A stretch of DNA of 64,000 nt from Heterobilharzia americana (lineage: Eukaryota; Platyhelminthes; Trematoda; Strigeidida; Schistosomatidae): positions 157,951,276-158,015,275 of the forward strand of contig OX104127.1 in assembly GCA_944470555.2 (NCBI GenBank), written 5' to 3'. Of the stretch, positions 1-11,482 are shown piece by piece; the stretch's first letter is position 1, and every line of letters starts with the position of its first letter. The notes beneath the pieces were generated by a model. It had not been told where the DNA came from and searched no databases. It worked only from the letters and a program-made list of their open reading frames with translations. A program made the translations under genes and the position numbers.

Positions 1-68
1 CTACTGCTTCAGGCATACAGAAAAACCCACATAGTACAATGACACGTATTCACTAACAAGCAACCTAC

Positions 69-206
69 CTTGCGAACTAGATTCTCAACGCCACGAATTT
101 TGAATGATCCAGTTGGCTGGATGTTCTCCAGCTTAAGCCATATGTTTGCCTGACAACCCCGTTGTGCCAACAGACCCGACAAAATAGGACTTGGTATCAA
201 AGGGTC
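69..206 (-). CDS. SDS: L-serine/threonine dehydratase, PLP-lysine exon (copy 1)
   Basis: This 138-bp exon is 46 codons, phase 0 at both ends, with acceptor tgttag at 207 and donor gtaggt at 68. It encodes the N-terminal part of a fold-type II PLP enzyme that deaminates L-serine or L-threonine to pyruvate or 2-oxobutyrate. The segment LENIQPTGSFKIRG holds the lysine that forms the Schiff base with PLP. Mammalian SDS has the same segment about 40 residues from its N-terminus, so little is missing upstream. The next exon should lie left of the window, at the position matching 19,389-19,790. No conventional 5' exon was found. The exon overlaps the stop of the ELAV/Sxl-like gene by about 10 bp in another frame. 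Confidence 0.8.
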
Positions 207-3200
207 CTAACAGATAAACGCCTGTACCCTCCAGGAGCCTGAGTACTGTGGCTCAATTCGTTAGACCGTCCTGACTCGGGAAGTGCAGTTGATCGATGCT
301 GAGTAAATGGCCATGCAGAATGACTTTGACTACTGGCCAAGCCCCTTAAAGATTGTTCTAACTTCGGCTGGTCATTGTCGGTCACACGCTGGGAGTTTAG
401 TGTGTTGATTATTGATACATCTCTAGATGGACAGCGATCAGCTCCCCTCATCAGATTTGGTGAGTTAGCATTTTGATGACCATCAAGAAAGTCCAGGTTG
501 TCTAGCGAACCAGCTTGTGAGAGAATATCACGACCGAATATTGACGCGTTGAGGTCACTCACTAAAAAGAATGTAGATAAATGTATTGTTACAAGAAAAC
601 ACAAGTCAAATATTATGTGAGTAGTATTCCAGTATGAATATAAACCTACACCGCAGGATCCAGTGAGCGAAGTTGCTTGAAGCATCTCCAAATCACAAAC
701 ACCCAAGCAGGCGACAATGGTAACCTTCCCTGATTATGGTCTCGTTGAGAGTTAGCAACGAAGTAGCGTAGATGCTTATGACTTAGTCAAGCCTGCCTAA
801 CCAGCAATAACCAAGAGGATTCGCGGGACTACATTGCATGGTAGTTATAGCATAGTTGTCAGTACCGCGAAATCCTCAGCGGCACAGTCCATCAGTTATG
901 CTGTCATTTTACATGGGTGCTAGGCGAAAGTAGAATGAAATGCTGTTGTTTGTCAGAGGTGGTACAATCACCAGAACTATGCTAGGAGGTAATTTTCGAG
1001 GTGGAGCGGTTTCTTCAGGTCGCCGATAAAAAAACATCTAACACACCATAAACGAAAATTCTGTGTACTGACCGACAAACTCATGAACCTAGAGGCATTT
1101 ACAAGACTGAAAATAACTCCAAATGCATGTAAGGTAACCGTTTCCAATAAGGAAACAGGGTGACTTCCACTTAAATAACGGAGCACGTAAAGAACATATT
1201 AAACAAGGAGGAAGGTCAAAGTTGAAGGGTCCAGCCCTTTGGTTGGCGCGAAGATCAGTTGATGCGAGATATTGACAGCTGTTCCATAAGGCCTCTACGT
1301 ACCTAGTGTCTAGCTGCTCAAGAAGTTGTGTACACACGTCATTAGTGAAGATATTCTAAAGGGTATTTTAATTTGGCAGAGCGAAGGCATATTTTGACCA
1401 TATACGTCATTGAGGCATCCAGTCGACTTAGACGGCGAAACTAAGACCCTGATTTCGCCGACACGTTATGTTTCGGTTTATACGAGATGATATTTTAAAG
1501 TGACCATCAGTGACGGTTTTCAGGAGTTCCTGATTTTTGACCGCCGACACAAATTAACTGTAGACCGGCTTAGAGCCGTTAATGGGGTTATACGTGGGCT
1601 TGACACATTTCACCACCAATGTTACACGAGTGTGCATTTGCTGAGTTCTCAGCATACATCTACGACACTGGCTGGGATGTGATTAACCACTGCAGTGAGC
1701 TATAGGCACACTTGTAGATACGATATATAATGCCAAGCAACGGTGGACGAAGACTAGTAGCCTTTTCAAATCCCCCACCTCAAATATGTTTCACAGTCAG
1801 TTCAGGAGCAATAACTTGCATTCAGGTGATGAGAAATGCACATCTTCAGATTACCATTGCAGGTGTCCAGAACAGTGTGTCTTGTCGGCACCTTTATTAG
1901 ACTGAACTAAATCATACGCCTACTCTATGTCTATTAAAGAGATTTCTGTAATAAGATCGACCCCTGTAAAGTCGGACAGTGAGGAAGACTTCCGCAGGCA
2001 AGGCCATTACAAAGTTAAATAAGGACGAAGAGAATAAACATCGTTGATGGACACCACTTGACGTTACACCACAGGCTCTATTACGCCCGTTCGAATGTAC
2101 AGCATTCAAATGGACGATGCAATAACCCCTCAGAACTCTCAATGAAGGATTGCCACTGATCTGATCAACAGTCAGATGCCGCCTTCAGTTCGAGAAGTAC
2201 AGCCAGTGTCGGGCACTAGTGTGTATGCCAGAATTTCGGAACCGGACAAAGGATGAACATTCTCCAGCTTACATATCCACGACCAGGTTTAAAAACTGGT
2301 TGTTACTAATGTCGCCAACTGCTTTCAGAATCAAAAATTTTAAACTATGTTTATTAGACTGATTCTCTTGCACTTGTCACCTGAAGATTTTTTTTCTTAA
2401 AGAATGGGACAGTCAGTGATTGACAAGTCAGAAAAGATCATATTTGATCCCATGCGCTGGCTAACACCAATTAATCCAACCAATAGTTTCTTACTTCAGG
2501 TTACAACCTTCGGAAGTAAACGGACACCCTATCTCTATTTTTCACTCAGGATTGGAATAGGGAGCGAGCAACGAAACAGTAAACGTAGGCCAGTTGAATT
2601 GTCACTTGGTTTTCGCCGATTGTCCCAGTCGTCTGCTCTGGGTAACAATAGTTGCAAGCGCTAACCAAACTGGGTCAGTTAACTACATTCTTGTGTATAA
2701 TTTGTCACCTGAAGTACGATTAAGAACACCCAGTCATCAACGTTACAAAAAAAACCCAAGTAGTTCACAAGTAGAGCACTTCAAAGTACAATACGTTTAT
2801 ACATTATCACAGTGAGAAACTTATTTGAAATCAGTGGTTTGACATCCAAGTACATCATATAAACTCACCTTTGTTCCGTATGATTGCTCGAGGAGGGATA
2901 CTGAACAGTGGGTTTGACTGCAACTGAAGACCACTATTGCTATCCGCTGCTGCTGGTAAAGAAACTTCAGAGTTCTTCGCCTCCATCATGTACTGAGTTT
3001 GTGTGTTTCCATGAACAGCACAGTTTGGTGTGTTAAGAGCTCGTCTATTCAGCACATTTGTAAGTATGTCCGATTCAACTAAAGGATCTCCAATACCGTG
3101 GCCACTGGATGCCCGACCGAATGCAAATGGCGATTGTCGTGAAGAAAAATAAAAGAGGCCGTACGTCTCTCTCGTTACTGAGCCGATCAGTCTTAGTCTA

Positions 3201-4195
3201 AGAGGTGAGGTCCACTCTGGGGCCTGATAACCGTTTAAACGCAGAACAGCATTTTCGGCACTACAGAATAAATTTAGCACACAATCTTACCTATTCTTTT
3301 CTTGGAATATGACAGTTGCACTCGAAGTGTGCCTGCCATCTAACGATTCTGCGCTCAAGTCGCTTGACGTACCATTTAAAGTTGGGCTGAGGCGCGGTTT
3401 TTGACCTGGGGGAGAATCAGGGGTTTGGTGGGCCAACAGCTTAATCACAACAACAGCCCCAAAGTTAGAAAACAAACGCTGAAATTTAGTCAAACAATTA
3501 TCATCGACCTACAAGCAAGTCCGATTCAGCCCATTCTACAGGTATTCCAGCAACTATAATTTCCCAGCCAATAATATTCTCATTGGTAACTTCCGCAGGC
3601 ATAGAATCAGGAATATAGGTCCCATTGGAAATTGTTTGAAGGCGATGCCCTACGAGATTAAATGCAACTGAAAGGTTACCTGGAGTGAATCGCCGACCAC
3701 CAGAACTGGCGTATGCTACACGCAATCGCTTTTGCTCAGTTTCGTAACCGTGATATGTCTGTATGGCCAAGGATGCATGTTGAGGGTTCACGAAGTCCAC
3801 AAAGCCATAACACAAGCTAGCACCCGTGTTCTAGAGAATGAATAAGATACCGGCAGTATTACCTTGTCTCTGATGAGTTTGCATTGCCTAATAGGTCCAA
3901 CTCGTTCGAAGAGACGCTGCAGATCATTCTGGTCATAACTTTGAGGTAGGTAGTTGATAATTAAATTTGTACGTGATCGGTCCTCGTTGAAAAGCATACC
4001 TGCATTACCACCGGATCCGTTTTGCACCAGATTGAGGCCAAGAAATTTAAGTTGAGAAATGGCATCTAAGTTGGTGGGGTTCTGTCGATTGACATTCAAA
4101 ACTGGACTAGTCACTGAGTTACTGGTCGAATCTTGAAAAGGAAGAGAGGGGAAAACGTCCGAGATATTGCTGCTCATACACCCATTGACGTGCAT
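197..4195 (-). CDS. ELAV/Sex-lethal-like two-RRM RNA-binding protein, copy 1 (5 exons)
   Basis: Predicted exons on the minus strand are 3863-4195, 3513-3830, 3291-3478, 2869-3260 and 197-561. Their phases agree and give 531 residues plus stop. The first three introns are 32, 34 and 30 bp and the fourth about 2.3 kb, all GT-AG. The start ATG at 4195 has an in-frame TAA shortly upstream. RRM1 (about residues 76-153) opens with the ELAV/Sxl hallmark TNLIINYLPQ and has RNP1 LCYGFVDF. RRM2 (about 200-306) starts IIVAGIP, has an insertion of about 30 residues between beta strands and a poor RNP1 (SSATVIFQ). The inter-RRM linker is about 45 residues, longer than in ELAV. The tail is rich in Ser, Asn and Gln, and no third RRM is seen. 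Proteins of this family bind U-rich RNA and control splicing or stability. Exon 5 rests only on phase, acceptor and open frame. The stop lies inside the downstream dehydratase exon in another frame. Confidence 0.82.
562..2868 (-). other. Large intron 4 of the ELAV/Sxl-like gene (copy 1)
   Basis: It runs from donor gtgagt at 2868 to acceptor tttttag at 562 on the minus strand. Six-frame reading shows no third RRM and no recognisable transposon domain. The copy 2 equivalent is 22,005-24,311 and differs by a single base that I noticed (near 1,867). Confidence 0.6.
3831..3862 (-). other. 32-bp microintron in the RRM1 coding region
   Basis: On the minus strand the intron starts gtaata and ends ctctag. 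Removing it joins RDK to NTGASLCYGF in phase 0, which restores the RRM1 beta2-beta3 region as found in ELAV proteins. The introns at 3479-3512 (34 bp) and 3261-3290 (30 bp) restore RRM2 in the same way, and the same introns occur in copy 2. Introns this short are a known feature of schistosome genes. Confidence 0.85.
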
Positions 4196-4680
4196 ACTTA
4201 TAATATCTTATATCCCTGAACGGAACAGCACGCAAACCTGCACGCAGCTCTAGGTCAAATTCAAAATGTCGTCTGGACGATGAAACCGATTTACTAAAAG
4301 AAGGGTGGTTTCTATGCAGTAAAACAAACTCTTTGTGTGGTCTTCGTGCTAGTTTTGCACTCATAGTGGAATTTGATATAAAATAAAACTACCATTTTCC
4401 CTCTCATGCATTAACTTAGAATGGAGACGACACTGATTGTTATGCAACATTATATTCTTGACCCCTGCAACTTTTACTGTAAATGCGATTGAATTCTAGG
4501 TCAGGTGAAGGTTATACATGACCGTTAAGAGCGCCAATGAACATGGAACAGTCTGCTATCGGAAGTTTTTTCAAAGTTAGTTCTATGCTTTAGAAAGTAA
4601 TGGACAACTATCGAAGAACAACCGATGAGTTAGCATTACAAGGATTGTTGTTTCAGTAATGTGAGGAATATTGTGGTGGG
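4196..4680. other. Upstream region of the ELAV/Sxl-like gene, no feature recognised
   Basis: A minus-strand open frame at 4119-4364 overlaps the start of the gene in another frame and resembles no domain I know. It may be 5' untranslated sequence. I cannot point to a promoter. Copy 2 equivalent: 25,639-26,123. Confidence 0.4.
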
Positions 4681-5430
4681 GTTCATTCGAGAAAAAGGAG
4701 GCACGTGATCTATTTACTGCATTAAAACATATCTCCCAAGCTGAACACCTAGGTTTGACAAACCTACTCCTAGAGAAAGAGGGCTATATGAATGGGCGGG
4801 AAACAATAATATCAGCGTGAATGTTACTTTTTGATCTTACCGAAGCTTTTGAGAAAGTGTCACATGTGGGACTGATGAAAAATGCAACCGGGCAAGTGTA
4901 GATGACAGGAATCTGATGTGGATTGGTAGGAACTTATGCGACACAAGGTAAGGAGTAGCAGTGACCTGGATACTATCAGCACTGCGGCAGAACTGGTTCC
5001 AAAGCACTCTGCATGCTTTGTTCGCTTCGCGAAACATCGAAGTATTTTGAAGAAGTTATATCCAAAATGCTGAAGCCCACAGATGCAAATCTTCGCTTTG
5101 TTCCGAGAATCAATTCTGCCAGCATATGCCTGGTGAACTAAGTGAATATGCTAGAACATATTCAGAGTGTGAGCAAAAAGACACTGTCGGAAGTTGCTCA
5201 CTTCGTCTACAGAGGGCGACTAGAATGGCCTTCTCATTATCTTATAATGATAAGACAAGCTAAATTATGGTAGTATTTCGTTTCTTGAGTGGTTGTGCAG
5301 ACATCTAATCGTCTTACTCAGTAATCAACATTCGTCCAGCTGGAAGCCACGGGCGAATAGTTGTCGAGTAAAGTACGTATTTACTGGCATAACGGCGAGG
5401 AATAAAACCTACTAACGATGTAAGTGAAAG
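4680..5430 (+). pseudogene. Decayed CR1/Jockey-like LINE reverse transcriptase (copy 1)
   Basis: Broken frames on the plus strand read LTNLLLEKEGYMNGRE, then FFDLTEAFEKVSHVGLMK (the RT palm motif D-x-x-K-A-F-D-x-V-S-H with Lys and Asp changed), and about 400 bp later RATRMAFSLSYNDK, the start of the LINE C-terminal domain. Order and spacing fit one RT with internal decay. It resembles the LINE at 6.8-8.7 kb but is far more degraded, with many stops, and is certainly inactive. Confidence 0.6.
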
Positions 5431-6840
5431 CAGCTGGCTCCGTGGGTAAATTCAAGGACAAGCTAGGTCTTCACAGAAAAGATGCTGTGAGTAGTAACTC
5501 GGGTTTTTGAACCAATATACTTCTCCATGAATACTGACTGTATTGAGACTTTATGGGTAGGCAAAGTGGGCTACCTGGGTGTAGCCTCGCTCATTATGGT
5601 TTGATATCATGTCAAAGGCTAACTGCACAAGTGCATTTGCGATCATCGGAAAGCTGAAATTAACCAGTAACATCGGTGAGCTCGTCACTTGAGTTACTTT
5701 GCACGTGATCTTTGTCATTTACTCTGAACAGGCTTGGCCGTGTTTTGTGATATCTGTTATCATTTGACAAGTAGTAATATTCATAACTGCAATACTGGGT
5801 TAGCAAAGTTATTTGGCTGCCCGAGGGAAATGACCTTTTTTACAGACAAATAAGCGAAATCCATACTTTGGTGATGGGAAGAAGCGAAGCCAGATGTGAG
5901 GAAACAGATAGTCCCAGTGAAGATTCGTAGGATCCGTCTTCAAAAGCGATGAGATGGGTGTTGAGACTACTCTCCACGAGCCTATCACAAGAGTCTCGGT
6001 CATTGTCACCGAAACGGATGTAGGGTAAGGGAAAGTTAGAGTGGTATCATTAATTTGAGGCCAATTTAGCTGATAATCGAAAGACGCCTGGGAATTTCTC
6101 TCTATTAGCCCATTTATTTGCTGAGCCGATCACTGAAACAAGCAACCGCTAGCAAAGAGGTGAGGAATTAGTGAGTCTTCTAGCAACTGAGGCAATGAAA
6201 CTATTGGTATCGTTTCAGCAAGCCCACACCTTGCATTCGAAAGCTGTTAAAAGTAGGATTCTACGAGACGGTGGCGTAACAAATGTACCCCGTGCCTCTT
6301 AACACTTGGCTTTTACAATGCCGTTTCTCAAAATTCTTTAAATTCTTGACACTGTTTGGCGCTGGGGATTTAGTTAAAACGCGGAATAGCAACTAAGCTA
6401 GTTGAAATTTTCAATGAATTATCTTTGCGTAACGCGGGACACCCTGTAAACGTACAAAGGGCATTGAAAGATTTCACCTTTCTATCTGTAGTTTCAGGGG
6501 CATCTGGATACCCGGAAGGATAACCCGATGACAAAGAGCCGAATGGTATTCCACTGGCATCACCTTAGAAAAAGCCCGAAGCTGACCTTGATGCAGGCCC
6601 TCCGATTGGCTCTGCAGAACTAGGGTATCCCACTTCCAGGGCAAGCCACTGTCTTCAAAACACAGTTGACAACCTGTCTGGGGATAAGCACGACGTCAGG
6701 AAATTCCCAAGCACGGTTCAAGCACCTGAACTTAAAAAGGATCATGAACACATGAAGTTTAGGTGCATTTTTTCAAATAGTGATGAAATGTACTTCACTG
6801 TCAGGAAGCCTCTAAGACACCTAGACCTTTGTCTTGGAAT
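5431..6840. other. No recognised gene
   Basis: Short ORFs only. The 1-bp difference between copies near 5,845 (an extra g in copy 2 near 27,289) changes the local frames, which argues against coding here. The right part may be a very degraded 5' portion of the following LINE. Copy 2 equivalent: 26,874-28,283. Confidence 0.4.
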
Positions 6841-8710
6841 GAAAAGGTGATAATTCATGTCTGCTTACGTCCCATCTGTTAGGAGCAGTGATCATGCTAC
6901 TGTTTGCCGCCTTCGTGAATATGTGAGTCACAACTCGCCATCATTCGGCCCTTAGGGCATAGATAGTGTAGATAGTATATTGGAGTTCCTACTCTTCATA
7001 ACCATAACGCAGCGCTGAGCTCAAACTTAGCTGGTCGCTAGCCCAGGATTAGACACATTACTTCCCCTGTTGAGTACATGAACGCGCCCGGGGCTCCAAG
7101 ATTTTTTGGGGTTACCACATGTAATGTACAACCCATGATACACAGGGCCAGCTCATATGGAGCCAATACAAAGCTGAAGCCGCCCAAACTGGTACCCACG
7201 GACCACAAACTACGATGTGTGACATTACCGACCGCCCACTGACTACTATATCCAGACTGTCAGTGGAGGCATACTCCCCTACGACTGGGAGAATGCCATA
7301 GCAACACCTATCCACAAGCCAGGTTCTAGTCAGCTCCCATCGAATCACAGGCCGACAAGTTTGACTAGTACTGTAGTGAAAACCCTGGAAAGAGTAATCA
7401 AGGAAGCCATCGTAGTCCGTCTACAGAGCAACACTCTATTGTCTCGTTCACAGCACGGTTTTCGCAGAAATTTCTCTTGCTTGACGAACCTTCTTACAGC
7501 CAGAGAAAGTTGGATTAAGTCTAAAGATGATAGGATACCAGTAGATGTCATTTTCACTGGCTTCAGTAAGGTGTTCGACAAAGTCTCTCATTCCAGGTTG
7601 CTCAGAAAACTGAGTAGTTTTGGAATCACTGGTAGTCTGTTCACATGGATAAGAGACTTTCTCGTTGGTAGGAGACAGAGTAAGTATCAATTCTCAACTC
7701 TCCACTTGGAAGTCGGTAGAGAGTGGAGTGCCACAAGGCACAGTCCTGGGCCCTCTACTGCTTCTCCCACACGTAAATGAGCTGTCAAATATCATGAAAC
7801 CCCCTGTGGTTCCCCACGCTGACGCAAAAATCTGGCGGGAAACTAGGAACGATGAAGATATACGTGTGCTCCAGGCAGACTTGAGCAGCTTGTTTACCTG
7901 ATCAGAGAAGTGGCTGATGCCCATCTACGCAGGTAAATGTGCGAGGATGCACTTGGGGCACACAAACAGCAATACCTACGATATTGATAGGACTCCTCCA
8001 CCGTCAGTACCTAACCATAACGACCCGGGAGTCATGGTTGGTTATGACTTGAAAACCATGGCTCACTGTTCGCTGGTAGCAGCTCGGAGTTTAAGGACTG
8101 TCTGGGCATTACGTAGAACATTTACGAAATAAGTGGCGACATGTTCACCATCTTATACATGTCCTTAGTTAGGTCTAAACCAGAAAACCTCACCCAGGCG
8201 GCTAATCCTTGTCTGAAAGGTGACCTTCTAGAAAGAGTTCAGAGGGCGGCCACCCATATGCTCCCTGCTACGGCCGGCCTCACCTATGGAGACCGACTTA
8301 AGGAGCTGAACCTCTTCACTTTGTTCTACAGCAGACAAAGGAGAGACCTAATCATGCTATACAGGATTCTAGGAAATGATTTTGAACCTGATCTGTCTTC
8401 TTTTTACCTTCGCACCAGGTCGGAATACCTCAGAGGGTATAGTAAAAGACTACAAAAGCAAAAAACGAACATAGTCTCCGCACAGTACTGGTTCTCGCGT
8501 CGAGTAATCAACGCATGGAACCGACTCCCGGGAGTGGTGGTGTCCGCATCACCAATTGAGTCGTTCAAAAGGGGGTTGGACAAGCGTAGAAATCTACTGG
8601 AAAAGGATTAATATAGGCTCCCAGCCTCCTATCCTCAAACAACAAATCTGAATCTGAAACAAATCCGAATTGGGGACTGGAGATTTGTCAATAAAAGAAC
8701 TGTTCTATCT
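6840..8710 (+). pseudogene. CR1/Jockey-like LINE with RT and C-terminal domain (copy 1)
   Basis: The best preserved LINE of the duplicated unit. A trace of the endonuclease end is seen near 6,870 (VRSSDHATV). The RT follows: SQHGFRRNFSCLTNLL, then FSKVFDKVSHSRLLRKL, then GVPQGTVLGPLL. The C-terminal domain reads LLERVQRAATHM, YGDRLKELNLF and INAWNRLPGVVVSA. The frame shifts near 7,690, a TGA replaces Trp near 7,900, and the frame returns near 8,135. The catalytic box that should read xADD is PHADAKIW, so one of the two aspartates is lost. The body ends at about 8,611 with a short 3' tail. It is not autonomous. Confidence 0.85.
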
Positions 8711-9029
8711 AACAGGCCTAGATGCCGCAAATTCATCCCTTCTCATGTCACTACGAGCTTCTAGAGAATCTCAGCTCTTTTTGACATAAAATACGCATTA
8801 TTCATGAACATACTATGCAGCAACGGACTTAACGAGCTATGTATGATCGGCATTACGAGCGGGCTCACCGGTTGCAGAAACCCATTTACGTTATGGCTAA
8901 TCGACTCACTTTCCCTATCCAGGAGAATACCTGCCCTTGAAACGATGGCGTTAATCGCCAAACCCGCGTATTACCGATAACATAATCACGATGCCAATCC
9001 ATCCTGGAAGCAGACGTTTTCACAAGTGG

Positions 9030-9400
9030 GCACACTCACTATAGCACTACTCGAGACCGTAAGCGTGGTGGTCGCCGTCTCATTTACGCATGTAATCACT
9101 TTGTGGCAGATAAAATTCGAGAAAACATATTGCATGCGGTGCTTAATCACCGTGAGTCAACCTACTCGTTGACAAGTACGAAGTGCTCTTAGGTCTTGCG
9201 TATCAAGCACCACACCCGACGGTGGAACGGGATGCACTTTTTACCAAGTTATTTGCTCGTACTTTCTCATACAGTGTGGATTTCAAAGTAATAACCGAAG
9301 GAGTCAGTCTTCTCGAAGTTAACTTGGTAGCTGAGCAGCAACGCTTCGATGAATTTCTTGCTGTGATAGATGTCTAAGGATGGGAATAATTCGTCCACGC
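9030..9400 (+). pseudogene. Probable LINE endonuclease fragment (copy 1)
   Basis: Plus-strand frames read GGRRLIYACNHF and, after a gap, LLGLAYQAPHPTVERDALF. These match the order in LINE AP-endonucleases, where a GG-V-L-I-Y strand is followed by L-L-x-x-Y-R-x-P. The expected GDFN motif is degraded (VNLVAE). The assignment rests on motif order only. Copies 1 and 2 differ here by one base (near 9,242, TTT versus CTT). Confidence 0.4.
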
Positions 9401-11482
9401 ACGCACTCGTGTTGACAACACGTTAGCAGCAGTTGCAAAAGACAGCTTGTCTGAATATTTCACGAGAGAAAGCGAGATGTGAAAGTCTCAGCATGGCCTC
9501 CACAAGGGTTGGCTACTGGCTTTAAAGATCATTCTAGCAACCAAGTTAAGTGTGGCTCTACGGTTGTTTTTATGAAGATTTTCAACTACTGATACACTTC
9601 GCGTAATTTTCGGTAATAGTGCTTCTTAAGGAATTTCGCGACCAGACTGACGACTGCGCTACAATCTGCGTCCGTTCGTTCGAGTGCTGCAGTTGTTTTC
9701 GGCCAGAACATACGCGTTATAAGCTGATTTATTTGGAGGCAAGTGCGCTGCAGAAATGACTGATAATATTCTCTATGTTGTGCTTAACCTTTGGTGGGGC
9801 TAGGGCCATAATTTTTAAGCTTGTAGCCTTGTCTTCATCAACCGCTAATGTGTGCACGCTTTTTTCTCATTCATGAATCTTCAGGTGGTCCTAGAATGGC
9901 CTAGTTGTGGTTAATTAATGCCTTCACGTTAGTTGGAATCTCTTGTGGCTAAAGTGTCTCTCTTGAGCCCTGAGGAGTATCTGCATCAACATGCAGAAGT
10001 TGTAGCATGCCAACCAGTTGTTCAGGATGCATTGTGATCCCCGTAACAGCGGTTCTTTTAGTTACATATGTGAGATGGCTATGATAAGTTTTCAAACTTC
10101 TTCTTAGAAGTCACCCTATTCCTGTGTCGCGCCATGCTTAATTCATACAAACTATCACTGAACACTCAGTTGGTGGTTCGCAATATCCTTACTTATTTTT
10201 TAAAAGCAGTTATTATCTCTGGGAGCGTTTTAGATTGTGAAAGAACCCCGATTTAGTGAGATGTAGACGCGTCTTGCATGGCGGTGAGGTTATTGGTATA
10301 AGGACTACCTGCAGACGGTGAATGTCCATTTAGGTGGTGAAAATCTTATCATATGTGACATCACTAACAGTAGTACTTGATCGGAAATGTAAAAGACAAC
10401 TGCTGTTTGATTGTGTGACGTAGGAAGTGAGTGCTCTCATACACTTAAATAGAAGTTGATCGTCATGAATAGGTCCTGCCTTTTCTATCATGTAGGAAGC
10501 GGTTTTCTTGATCAAAGTTGTCAAGGTGTTGCTGTCCTTAATAGTGTTTCATTATGTAAGGCGACTTACGGCCTGAAAATTTGCTACCGAGGTCAGTAAG
10601 CCGCAAACAGCTGATGCGGATACTTAAAATAAGACAGTGGTATTTTTCGACGTTTTTGTCACTTAGGTCCGGCATTAATGCTTACGCGGATGTATATGCA
10701 AACCATGTTTTCGCAGGTTTTAAAAAGGTTTACCATCGATGCCCCTTTGTTCGTTGAAATGCTGATACTTGAAAGGCAAATGTTGGATTTCTGACTTCTT
10801 AAGAGGGTAATTCGCGTAAGTCACTGCCTAGTGCACCTGCTTCCGTAATAAAAAACAGGAAATCCAGCCTTGGTTTACTTTCTTGGAGATTTAGTGTTCC
10901 CCAAGTCGTACGAACTAGCTGTAAGTTTTTATCAGATATTTTAGGAACGGTGGAGGGCATATACGGAGTGTCGTAAGAAACCACAGGTGGCACCTTCCTG
11001 CCCTAAAGAAGACGCGCAAGCAGATGTAATGGAAGGCCTCATTACATGTTATGACCGGATATTCGGTCATTTTAACACTTCTGACGAACTTCTGAAATTT
11101 TATACACTAATGTTAACGTCACTGCGATTGAAAAGACAAATAACCTGCTGCTCAGTGATGTTCCAATCAATTGTTTGCGCTTCCTTACAATATGTGGTGG
11201 TGGGACAGATCTTAACAGCGTAAAGCGCCACACACAGGCGCATCGGATGAAGTTTCCATAGCTTATAGTGGAATACTAAGAAAGAGTAGATCGGGAAGAC
11301 AGACACCAAACTAGAAAAGGTGTACGGTGCAAGGAAGACACCGAAAAATGCGGATGTTTAGCCCTCAGCAAGATTATGAATCTTTGATATAAAGTGGCAC
11401 TAGTACACATGAGTCACACAGTTCTGGAATCATCAGTGTAGTACAACAGATAAAAAACTAGCATGTTTTCCCCCATAAACGT
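9401..11482. other. No recognised gene
   Basis: Only short ORFs are seen on either strand. A possible RT palm trace (FKKVYHRCPF) on the plus strand near 10,720 is too weak to annotate as an element. Copy 2 equivalent: 30,845-32,926, with several substitutions, for example near 10,226 and 11,073. Confidence 0.4.

Noticed and set aside
228..248. Splice from ctggagg/gtacag to the gttag acceptor at 207 to fuse the RRM frame to the dehydratase
   Set aside because: The intron would be about 21 bp, shorter than any other here, and the joined frame hits the same TGA.
2676..2720. Plus-strand frame with YILVYNLSPEV, resembling the RNP2 of an ELAV third RRM
   Set aside because: It is on the opposite strand to the gene, inside its intron, and the following residues do not resemble an RRM. 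Probably chance or at most a short inverted fragment.
10700..10760. FKKVYHRCPF as an RT palm motif
   Set aside because: A single weak motif without neighbours in order.
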